A DNA stretch of 31,784 nt, taken from Deltaproteobacteria bacterium. Its GTDB lineage: Bacteria > Myxococcota_A > UBA9042. Location: NCBI GenBank assembly GCA_020632665.1, contig JACKFC010000044.1, positions 1 through 31,784 of the forward strand, read 5' to 3'. Under the pieces are notes generated by a model, which was not told the DNA's origin, did not search any database, and saw only the letters and a program-made list of their open reading frames with translations. Positions within the stretch are counted from its first letter, which is position 1. Every line of letters begins with the position of its first letter. Shown piece by piece: positions 7,034 through 13,893 of the stretch. Both the position numbers and the translations under genes were made by a program.

Positions 7034-9247
7034 ATGCAGAACACCACGACACCGCTTGCAAAACCCGTCGCAGTCCGACGTTCGGCGCTCGCCGCGCTGC
7101 TCACCGCGCTCTGCCTGCTCGCCGCCCCGGCTGCCTTCGCGGTGCCGACGACGGCCGAGCTCGAGGGTGTGCTGACCGCGACCGGTGGTGCCCCGGCGGC
7201 CGACGGCGAATACGAGATCACCGTCTCGCTCCACGCCGACGCGGCGAGCAAGGACCTGCTCTGGAGCGAAGGCCCGCTGAAGGTCCAGGTCAGCGGTGGT
7301 CGCTTCAGCCTGGCGCTCGGCGCGACCAAGGCGCTCGACGCCGCCGTCCTCGCCGCCGGCGAGCGCTGGATCGGCGTGCAGGTCGGCAACGAGCCGCAGC
7401 TGCCGCGGCAGCCGCTGCGCTCGGCGCCCTACGCGGTGGTCGCCGGCGCCATCGGCTGCGTCGGCTGCGTCAGCGCCGATCAGCTCGCCAACGGCGCAGT
7501 CTCGGGCGCCAAGCTCGGGGTGAACTTCGCCGGGTCGAGCAGCAAGGGTGGCCCGGCGCTCGACGTGGCGTGCACCGGCTGCGTCTCGGTCAGCGAGCTG
7601 AAGTTCGACGGCGACGTCGACCTCGGCGGCAACTCGATCAAGGCGAAGAACGGCACGTTCTCGGGCGACGTCGTGGCCAAGACGATCACCGCCGGCGGCT
7701 TCGTCGGCGACGGCAGCAAGCTCACCGGCGTCACGCTGCCGGCGGCGAGCTGTGGCGCGGGCAAGGTCGTCACCGGGATCGCGGCGGACGGCTCGCTGGT
7801 CTGTGGCGCCGGCGCCGCGGCGCTGCCGGCCGACGGGCTCGGTGCGGTCTCCAACGGCACGCTCGACGCGGTCTACGACGAGAGCGTCTCCATCACCACG
7901 CCGCAAGCGATCCCGGACAACACCGGCAGCGACCTCAGCCTCAACCTCATCGTGCCCGATTGGGGCAAGGCCAAGACCTTCACCGTGACGGTCAAGCTCA
8001 GCAACAGCGACCCCTCGACCGTGCGCATGCGCCTGCTGCCGCCCGACGACAAGAAGGTCGGCTACACGCTCTGCGACCCCTGCGGCGACGGCAAGAGCCA
8101 GACCGTGACGCTGACCTTCCCGACGCCCGACAAGGTGAAGAGCGGCGACCTCGGCGCCTGGATCGGCAAGTCGCCGGCGGGGACCTGGACCCTCGACGTC
8201 ACCGACTCGAAGTTCTGCTTGCCGCAGGTCGCGCCCAAGCTCTGCTCGCTCACGAACAAGACCGACGGCACCGTCGACCTCTTCGAGATCTCGGCCAAGG
8301 TGCTGGCGAGCAGCAAGGTCGCGGCGAAGGCGACGCTACAGCTGCAAGCGGGCCTGATGCACACCGTCGCGACGAAGGCGCCGCGGCCGTGCGACGCCGC
8401 GGCCAAGGGCTTCACCTACTTCGACGATACGCGCAAGGCGCTGCGGATCTGCAACGGCCAGGAGTGGTTCGACCTCTACGTCCAAGCCCCCGGCAGCAAG
8501 AGCAACCCGGCCGAGAGCTGCAAGGCGCTGCTGACCCTCTCGCCGCAGAGCAAATCGGACGTCTATTGGCTCGACCCCGACGGCCCCGGCGGCACCGCGC
8601 CCTTCCAAGCGCTCTGCGATATGGAGACCGACGGCGGCGGCTGGACCCTGGTCGGCACCGTCTACGGCGGCGACGCCAACAACTGGAATACGCAATACGG
8701 CTATTGGTCCGACACCAAGGCGCTCGGTGACGTGAAGGCGCCCTTCGTCGACTACAAGAGCCCGGCGTGGTGGACCATCGACACCAGCAAGGCCGAGGTG
8801 CTCTTCGAGCGGCGCTACGACGGCAAGCTCAAGGCCCAGGTCAAGCTCGACGCGGCCTGCCAGAAGGGCAAGGCGACCTTCAACGCGCTCTTCACCACCT
8901 GGGACACCAACATCAAATGCGGCACCAGCGCGATCACGGTCGTGACCGCACCGGCCAACGCCGAGGGCGTCTCCAGCGATTCCTACCGCGAAGGCCAGAG
9001 CGACGGCCTCGGTGGCAAGGGCACCAACGGCTGGTGCTGGAACGGCGGCGACAGCAACAGCAATACCTTCAAGGGCCACGCCGGCTGGAACCAGAGCGGT
9101 TACGGCTGCTTGGATGCGGGGCACTTGGCGTATATCGGCGTCTGGCAGAAGGGCGACGCGCAGTACAAGCAGGTCGACATCGACACGACGAACTGGCTCT
9201 ACAACACCACGACCGCCAAGACCGCCGTCAGCTTCTACGTCCGCTAG
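7034..9247 (+). CDS. Secreted protein with P (proprotein-convertase) and fibrinogen-like domains
   Basis: A 737-aa exported protein with start ATG 7034 behind GGGAGG. A Sec signal ends at AFA-36. Residues about 40-140 form a beta-rich module ending in LRSAPYAVVAG, a motif common in large bacterial surface proteins, followed by a segment with GDGSKLTGV. Residues about 280-396 match a P/Homo B domain (AIPDNTGSDLSLNLIV, GTWTLDVTDS). That is a jelly-roll usually attached to subtilisin-type proteases, but no protease domain is present here. Residues about 490-737 match a bacterial fibrinogen-like C-terminal domain: SCKALL, the CDMETDGGGWTLVG signature and a late WCWNGGDSNS stretch. The C-terminus has no anchor. 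The likely role is extracellular carbohydrate or protein binding. The neighbours downstream are cell-envelope genes. Confidence 0.85.
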   Translation: MQNTTTPLAKPVAVRRSALAALLTALCLLAAPAAFAVPTTAELEGVLTATGGAPAADGEYEITVSLHADAASKDLLWSEGPLKVQVSGGRFSLALGATKALDAAVLAAGERWIGVQVGNEPQLPRQPLRSAPYAVVAGAIGCVGCVSADQLANGAVSGAKLGVNFAGSSSKGGPALDVACTGCVSVSELKFDGDVDLGGNSIKAKNGTFSGDVVAKTITAGGFVGDGSKLTGVTLPAASCGAGKVVTGIAADGSLVCGAGAAALPADGLGAVSNGTLDAVYDESVSITTPQAIPDNTGSDLSLNLIVPDWGKAKTFTVTVKLSNSDPSTVRMRLLPPDDKKVGYTLCDPCGDGKSQTVTLTFPTPDKVKSGDLGAWIGKSPAGTWTLDVTDSKFCLPQVAPKLCSLTNKTDGTVDLFEISAKVLASSKVAAKATLQLQAGLMHTVATKAPRPCDAAAKGFTYFDDTRKALRICNGQEWFDLYVQAPGSKSNPAESCKALLTLSPQSKSDVYWLDPDGPGGTAPFQALCDMETDGGGWTLVGTVYGGDANNWNTQYGYWSDTKALGDVKAPFVDYKSPAWWTIDTSKAEVLFERRYDGKLKAQVKLDAACQKGKATFNALFTTWDTNIKCGTSAITVVTAPANAEGVSSDSYREGQSDGLGGKGTNGWCWNGGDSNSNTFKGHAGWNQSGYGCLDAGHLAYIGVWQKGDAQYKQVDIDTTNWLYNTTTAKTAVSFYVR

Positions 9248-9267
9248 CCGGACCACAGGGCACCACC

Positions 9268-10401
9268 ATGCAGGGCGTCTTCGACCCCAGCCTCGAGGGC
9301 GGCCGCGCGCCGGCCACGCTGCACGTCCGCGGCGCCGACCTGGTCGCCACGCTCGAGGGCGGCGCGGAGCTGACGCTGCCGCTCGCCGGGCTGCAGCTCG
9401 AGATCGGCGGCGCCGACGGCCACGTCGTCTTCTGTCGGCACGAGCGCCACCCGGGACGGGTGCTGCACGGCCGCGGCGCGGAGATGCGGGCGCTGCTGCT
9501 GCCCCACGTCGGCGCCCGCGACGCCGAGCTGCTGCAGAAGAAGCTGCGCGACGGTCCACGCTCGCTCTGGATGCCGATCGCCGGCTTCGCCGCGGCGCTG
9601 CTGCTCACGCTCTGGCTGCTCTCGCGCTCGGCCGGGTTGCTGGTCGGGATGCTGCCCTTTTCGGTCGACCAGACCCTGGGCAGCACCGCCAAGCCGCTGG
9701 TGCTGGCCGACGCGACCGGCAAGGTCGTCACCGAGCCGGCAGTGCGCGCGCCGATCGACGCGATCATGCAGCGCATCGTCGCCAGCAGCGCGATGCCCGC
9801 GCTCGGCTACGACCTCACCATCGTCCGCAGCGAGACGGTCAACGCCTTCGCGATGCCGGGTGGCTACGTCGTTGTGTTCACCGGCCTGCTCGAACAGATC
9901 GACAAGCCCGAGCAGCTCGCCGCGGTGCTGGCGCACGAGTGGACCCACGTCACCGGCCGGCATGGGATGCGGAGCGTGGCGCAGAGCCTGGGCGTCATCG
10001 CCGTCATCGAGCTGGCGCTGGGCGACGTCACCGGCGTGCTCGGCTCGGCGGTGGAGCTCTTCTCGCTCTCGCAGGTGCGCAGCTACGGGCGTGAGCTGGA
10101 GGAGGCGTCGGACGCCGAGGCGGTGCGAATCTTGGCCCGTGGCGGCTGGGACCCCGAGGCGGTCGCGGGCTTCTTCGAGACGTTGGCTGCGCACAGCCCG
10201 AAGAGCGACGACAGCACCGCGCTGGCGTGGCTCTCGACCCACCCCTCGCATGCCGAGCGGGTGGCGGCGGCACGGGCGTTGGCGAGTCGGCCGGAGGTTC
10301 GGGCGCTGCGGGATTCCGCGCCGGACGCTCCGAAGGTAGAGTGGGCCGCGCTGCGGGCGGCGCTGGGCAAGACCGGCCCGGCTGGGGAGGAGAACCGATG
10401 A
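9268..10401 (+). CDS. Membrane M48-family zinc metallopeptidase
   Basis: A 377-aa protein from ATG 9268 (AGGG upstream). Residues 1-98 are a soluble N-terminal domain without signal peptide. Residues about 100-130 form a membrane segment (MPIAGFAAALLLTLWLLS) and the peptidase domain follows. The zinc site is H223-E224-W-T-H227 (HEWTH), with the third ligand probably E278 in EEASD, where M48 enzymes have ExxAD. NAFAMPGGYVVVFTGLL before the HExxH box is the classic M48 substrate-strand signature. An N-terminal domain of this size before an M48 domain is known in BepA/LoiP-like and other envelope peptidases, though those are exported. The stop overlaps the first AIM24 start (ATGA), so the peptidase and the AIM24 genes form one operon. 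A likely job is quality control of membrane or envelope proteins. Confidence 0.9.
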   Translation: MQGVFDPSLEGGRAPATLHVRGADLVATLEGGAELTLPLAGLQLEIGGADGHVVFCRHERHPGRVLHGRGAEMRALLLPHVGARDAELLQKKLRDGPRSLWMPIAGFAAALLLTLWLLSRSAGLLVGMLPFSVDQTLGSTAKPLVLADATGKVVTEPAVRAPIDAIMQRIVASSAMPALGYDLTIVRSETVNAFAMPGGYVVVFTGLLEQIDKPEQLAAVLAHEWTHVTGRHGMRSVAQSLGVIAVIELALGDVTGVLGSAVELFSLSQVRSYGRELEEASDAEAVRILARGGWDPEAVAGFFETLAAHSPKSDDSTALAWLSTHPSHAERVAAARALASRPEVRALRDSAPDAPKVEWAALRAALGKTGPAGEENR

Positions 10402-11057
10402 GGACCGAGATCGCCGGAAAGCCGAGCTTTGCGCACATCAAGCTGGCGATGGAGCCGGGAGAGACGGTGCGCGCCGAGTCCGGGGCGATGGTGCGGCGGA
10501 GCCCGCAGATTCGCCCCCGCGCGGCGTTCAACGGCGGCTTCTTCACCGCGCTGCTGCTGAAGATCTTCGGCGGCGAGTCGCTCTTCGTGAACTGGTTCAC
10601 CGCCGAGGCCCCGGGCGAGCTGGTGCTGACCCAGCCGGCGCCGGGCGACGTGCTCGAGCTCGACCTGGACGGCAACGAGCTCTGCCTGACCGAGGGGGCG
10701 CTGATCGCGGCGACCGAAGGCGTCGATATCGGCGTCGCGTGGGCCGGCTTCGCGTCGTGGATCGGCGGCGAGGGCCTGTTCCGGCTGACGGTCGCGGGCC
10801 GCGGCAAGGTCTGGCTCGGCGGCTTCGGCGCGCTGGTCGCGGTCGACGTGCACAGCCCGCTGACGATCGACACCGGCCACCTGGTCGCCTACGAGCCGAC
10901 GATCTCGCTGCGGACCCGGATGTCCGGCTCGATCTTCACCTCCCTGGCCGGCGGCGAGGGCTTGGTGATGGAAGCGAGCGGGCCGGGCCGGGTCTGGCTG
11001 CAGACGCGCAACCTCGACGCCTTCGCAGGCTGGATTTCGCCCTACCTGCCGGGGTAG
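10398..11057 (+). CDS. AIM24 family protein, copy 1
   Basis: A 219-aa protein starting at ATG 10398, which overlaps the peptidase stop and has GGGGAGGAG before it. It follows the AIM24/TIGR00266 plan of a beta-sandwich built from two related halves. It opens with KLAMEPGETVRAESGAMV and continues with GGESLFVNWFTAE and GGEGLFRLTVAGRGKVWL. It has TIDTGHLVAYEPTI and a second GGEGLVMEASGPGRVWLQTR near the end. There is no signal peptide or membrane helix. AIM24 is named after a yeast mitochondrial inner-membrane-organisation protein; bacterial members lack an established reaction and may bind membranes or lipids. The second and third copies follow at 13 and 10 bases. Confidence 0.9.
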   Translation: MRTEIAGKPSFAHIKLAMEPGETVRAESGAMVRRSPQIRPRAAFNGGFFTALLLKIFGGESLFVNWFTAEAPGELVLTQPAPGDVLELDLDGNELCLTEGALIAATEGVDIGVAWAGFASWIGGEGLFRLTVAGRGKVWLGGFGALVAVDVHSPLTIDTGHLVAYEPTISLRTRMSGSIFTSLAGGEGLVMEASGPGRVWLQTRNLDAFAGWISPYLPG

Positions 11058-11070
11058 AGAGGAGCTGACG

Positions 11071-11748
11071 ATGCAAATCGACCTGGTCAACCAACCCTCG
11101 GCCACCGCCGCCATCGTGCGGATGTCGCGCGGCGAGCGCTTCGTCGCCGAGCCCGGCGCGATGATCGCGATGTCGACCCGCTTCGACCTCGCCACCGACA
11201 CCCGCGGCGGCGGCTTGATGGGAGGCATCAAGCGCATGTTCTCGGGCGAGAACTTCTTCCAGAATACGTTCACCGCGCAGGACGACGGACAAGAGCTCGT
11301 ACTCGCCCCGGCGCTGCCCGGCGACGTCGCGATCTTGCCCCTGCAGGGCGGCCGGCTGCTGGTGCAGCGCGGGGCGTGGATCGGCTCGGGCGACGGCGTC
11401 GCGACCAAGACCACCAACCAGGGCTTGACCGTCGGCCTCTTCGGTGGCCAGGGCCTGTTCTGGCTCGAGTGCACCGGCAGCGGTCCGGTCCTGGTCTCGA
11501 CCTTCGGCGCCATCTCGGCGGTCGACGTCGACGGCGAGATGATCGTCGACACCAGCCACGTCGTCGCCCACGAGGACACGCTGCAGCTCGCGGTGACCAA
11601 GGCCAACGACAGCCTGCTCGGCAGCTTCGTCGGCGGCGAGGGCCTGGCCCTGCGGGTCACCGGCCGCGGCCGCATCTGGCTGCAATCGCACAACCCGACC
11701 GACTTCGGCAAAACCCTGGGCCCCTTGCTGCCCGCGCGCAAGGGCTAG
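11071..11748 (+). CDS. AIM24 family protein, copy 2
   Basis: A 225-aa paralogue of the preceding gene, starting at ATG 11071 behind GAGAGGAG. The same landmarks occur in order: VRMSRGERFVAEPGAMIAMS, MFSGENFFQNTFTA, FGGQGLFWLECTGSGPVLVS, VDTSHVVAHEDTL and GGEGLALRVTGRGRIWLQSH. The first GGEGL is GGQGL here. It lacks any export signal. Identity to copy 1 looks moderate by eye, so the duplication is not recent and the copies may have distinct partners or form a hetero-oligomer. It sits inside the peptidase-AIM24 operon. Confidence 0.9.
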   Translation: MQIDLVNQPSATAAIVRMSRGERFVAEPGAMIAMSTRFDLATDTRGGGLMGGIKRMFSGENFFQNTFTAQDDGQELVLAPALPGDVAILPLQGGRLLVQRGAWIGSGDGVATKTTNQGLTVGLFGGQGLFWLECTGSGPVLVSTFGAISAVDVDGEMIVDTSHVVAHEDTLQLAVTKANDSLLGSFVGGEGLALRVTGRGRIWLQSHNPTDFGKTLGPLLPARKG

Positions 11749-11758
11749 GAGCTCCGCC

Positions 11759-12472
11759 ATGACCGTCGAATTCTCCATCGACCACAAGCCCGACTTCGCC
11801 GCCCTGCACCTGACGCTGCAGCCCGGGCAGAAGCTGCTCGCCGAGCCCTCGGCGATGGCCTGGAAGGACGCCCACGTCCAGCTCAAGGCCTCGGCCAAGG
11901 GCGGCGTGATGAAGTCGCTCGGCCGCATGTTCTCGGGCGAATCGCTGTTCCTGAACACGTATTGGACCGACGAAGGCGCGGGCAACCTGACGCTCGCCCC
12001 CGGCCCGGCCGGCGACCTCTCGCACGTCCGCCTCGACGGCTCGGTCGGCATCGTGCTGCAGGCCGGCGCCTTCGTCGCCTCCGAAGAGTCGGTGCACCTC
12101 AAAGCCCGCTGGGAGGGCCTGCGCGGCCTCTTCGGCGGCGAGGGGCTGGTGCTGCAACACGCGACTGGCCAGGGCGACCTCTTCTTCAACACCTGGGGCG
12201 GCATCCTGCATTACGACCTGCAGGACGACTGGCTGGTCGACACCGGCTGCCTCGTCGCCTTCGAGGATACGCTCAGCTACAGCGTCGAGCCGGCGCCGCA
12301 CCGCAAGGGCATCGGCGGCTTCCTCAAGGGCATGGCGTTCGGCGGCGAGGGGCTGGTCTGCCGCTTCCGTGGCCGCGGCCGGCTGTGGATCCAGAGCCGC
12401 TCGGCGTGGCCGCTGGCGCGCTTTCTGCACCCCTACCGGCGCGTGCAGCGGAGCAATAGCTCGAACGATTAG
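11759..12472 (+). CDS. AIM24 family protein, copy 3
   Basis: A 237-aa protein starting at ATG 11759 after AGGAG. Landmarks: LHLTLQPGQKLLAEPSAMAW, RMFSGESLFLNTYWTDEG, FGGEGLVLQHATGQGDLFFN, VDTGCLVAFEDTLSYSV and GGEGLVCRFRGRGRLWIQSR. It is slightly longer than its neighbours and ends in a basic tail (HPYRRVQRSN). The MFSGESLF/MFSGENFF block is closer between copies 2 and 3 than to copy 1. It is the last gene of the apparent four-gene operon. The following lipoprotein begins 36 bases on with its own ribosome site and might still be co-transcribed. Confidence 0.9.
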   Translation: MTVEFSIDHKPDFAALHLTLQPGQKLLAEPSAMAWKDAHVQLKASAKGGVMKSLGRMFSGESLFLNTYWTDEGAGNLTLAPGPAGDLSHVRLDGSVGIVLQAGAFVASEESVHLKARWEGLRGLFGGEGLVLQHATGQGDLFFNTWGGILHYDLQDDWLVDTGCLVAFEDTLSYSVEPAPHRKGIGGFLKGMAFGGEGLVCRFRGRGRLWIQSRSAWPLARFLHPYRRVQRSNSSND

Positions 12473-12508
12473 CGCCGCGCGCGCAGACGACGACCGGTGA
12501 GAGGCCCG

Positions 12509-12820
12509 ATGCACCGACACTTCCTTCGAACCCTGATCCTTTGCGCCGTCCTGCTCGGCATCGGCTGCACCGGCGAATCGACCTCCACCGGATCGGGCGA
12601 CGCCACCGTCGACAGCGGCGCGGACGCAGCGGCGGATGCGAGCGCAGACACCGCCGCCGACGCTGCCGGCCCCGAGTGCGACGACGCCCACCCCTGCGGC
12701 ATCGGCAGCTATTGCAAGACCGGCGGGGTCTGCTGCCCGGCGCTCGGCTGCGCGCCGAATTGCCCGAACGGCCGCGCGGTCGACGCCAAGGGCTGCGAGA
12801 CCTGCGGCTGCGCGCCGTGA
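12509..12820 (+). CDS. Small Cys-rich lipoprotein with antistasin-like motif (103 aa)
   Basis: ATG 12509 is preferred over GTG 12497; GAGAGG lies just upstream. The signal peptide ends in LLGIGC, a lipobox. A linker of about 35 residues made almost wholly of Ala, Asp, Ser, Thr and Gly follows. Residues about 54-103 contain 12 Cys. The last part, NCPNGRAVDAKGCETCGCAP, matches the antistasin-like pattern C-xxG-xxxD-xxGC-xxC-xC, a disulphide-knotted module best known from leech protease inhibitors. Only one such module is present. The stop overlaps the start of the oxygenase gene (GTGA). A surface-displayed small knot protein is the safest description. Protease inhibition is only a possibility, although a peptidase gene lies upstream. 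Confidence 0.75.
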   Translation: MHRHFLRTLILCAVLLGIGCTGESTSTGSGDATVDSGADAAADASADTAADAAGPECDDAHPCGIGSYCKTGGVCCPALGCAPNCPNGRAVDAKGCETCGCAP

Positions 12821-13731
12821 GTGGGCAAGCGCCAGCGACTCGACTGCGCCGCGACCTCATCGTGGTGCAAGCGGAGGCCGGCGGTCCGGTCGAGATCGCC
12901 GACACCCTGCTCGAGCGCGTGCTGCCCGTGCCCGAGGCGCTCGGTCCCCTGCCGGAGCCTGGCGCAGAGGCCAGCGATCCTGCGCTCGTCGCTTGGCTGC
13001 AGGCGAACCTGCTCGCCGAGGGTCCGATGGCCGACGAGCTGCGGCAGTCGTGCTGGGCCGCGCGCGCCCGCCGCACCGTGCACCTGCCGACGCTGGAGCA
13101 AGCCCCCGGGCCGTGGCAGCTGGCACCGAACCTGCCGCCGTGGGTCGCGCCGCAGTGGCGAGAACCGGAGCGCTGGCGGCGGCTGGCCGAAGAGCGCGCC
13201 GCGGGCTGCGTCCTGCTGCGGCTGCCGGGGCTGCTGACGACCGAGGCGGCGCGGGAGCTGCGCGAGACGGTCGAGGCAGCGGCGACGACCCGCTGCGAGA
13301 ACCCCTACGCCGCTGGCTTCTGGGACCAGGATACGCAGATCGCGCCGGAATTCCGCGCCGAGCTGCACGGTGCGGGGCTGCACGGCGGTGGACTGCACGC
13401 CCTGCTCTCCGCTGCGCTCGGCGTCGCCCTGCCCGGCCGGGCGCAGTGGAACGCTTGGCGGCTGCTGCCCGGCGACGCGATGGCGCTGCATGCCGACGGC
13501 ACCCGCTACGCCGCGACCGTCAGCGTCGGGTTGAGCGAAGGCTGGCGGGCGATCGACGGCGGTGCGATCGCCTTCGGCACGCCGGACGCGAGCGGTCTGG
13601 TCGTCCGCGAGCGCTGGCTGCCGCAGCTCGGCGATGTGCTGGCGTTCGTGGTCGGCGCGACGGGCTGGCACGCGGTCGAAGAGGTGCGCTCGGGCGTGCG
13701 CTGTACCCTGACGGGGCAATACCTGCTGTAG
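12817..13731 (+). CDS. 2-oxoglutarate/Fe(II)-dependent oxygenase
   Basis: GTG 12817 overlaps the lipoprotein TGA (GTGA), giving 304 aa. Residues 1-125 are a divergent N-terminal domain without signal peptide. The double-stranded beta-helix part runs from about 195. The iron triad is H225-x-D227 (LHADGTRYAATVSVGL) and H285 (TGWHAVEEV). R295, ten residues after the distal His, is the expected 2-oxoglutarate carboxylate ligand. The layout fits prolyl-4-hydroxylase-type enzymes that hydroxylate peptide side chains or small molecules. The substrate is unknown. Coupling to a secreted lipoprotein gene is suggestive, but the oxygenase is cytoplasmic, so any modification would have to precede export. 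It has no evident close similarity to the oxygenase domain encoded at 26815-28311 beyond the shared fold. Confidence 0.85.
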   Translation: MSGQAPATRLRRDLIVVQAEAGGPVEIADTLLERVLPVPEALGPLPEPGAEASDPALVAWLQANLLAEGPMADELRQSCWAARARRTVHLPTLEQAPGPWQLAPNLPPWVAPQWREPERWRRLAEERAAGCVLLRLPGLLTTEAARELRETVEAAATTRCENPYAAGFWDQDTQIAPEFRAELHGAGLHGGGLHALLSAALGVALPGRAQWNAWRLLPGDAMALHADGTRYAATVSVGLSEGWRAIDGGAIAFGTPDASGLVVRERWLPQLGDVLAFVVGATGWHAVEEVRSGVRCTLTGQYLL

Positions 13732-13810
13732 GCCGATGGGGCGAGCGAGATCGCTCCGGCGGCTCGTGCGTCTCTCGGTGTGGACGCTGCGGCGCCGCGC
13801 GATCGCTTTG

Positions 13811-13824
13811 ATTCCGCGCGGAAT
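13811..13824. promoter_or_regulatory. 14-bp perfect palindrome, candidate operator
   Basis: ATTCCGCGCGGAAT is its own reverse complement. It lies 70 bases upstream of ATG 13894 in the only gap between the oxygenase gene and the giant ORF. A repressor or activator site is possible; chance cannot be excluded in GC-rich DNA. Confidence 0.35.
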
Positions 13825-13852
13825 TGACCCAATCCAGACGGCGGTGGCAGCC

Positions 13853-13874
13853 TCGTGGGCAGGACAGCCCACGA
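13853..13874 (+). promoter_or_regulatory. 8-bp stem, 6-base loop hairpin in the leader
   Basis: TCGTGGGC and GCCCACGA flank the loop AGGACA. The hairpin ends 19 bases before ATG 13894, near the GGGGGGGAA ribosome site. No T-run follows, so it is not a typical terminator. It may be a leader structure or protein site. Confidence 0.4.
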
Positions 13875-13893
13875 CCGCGACGGGGGGGAATCG

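Noticed and set aside
6892..8730. 612-aa plus-strand Arg-rich ORF
   Set aside because: It is a frame shadow of the P/fibrinogen-like gene; more than a third of its residues are Arg or Ala and it lacks motifs.
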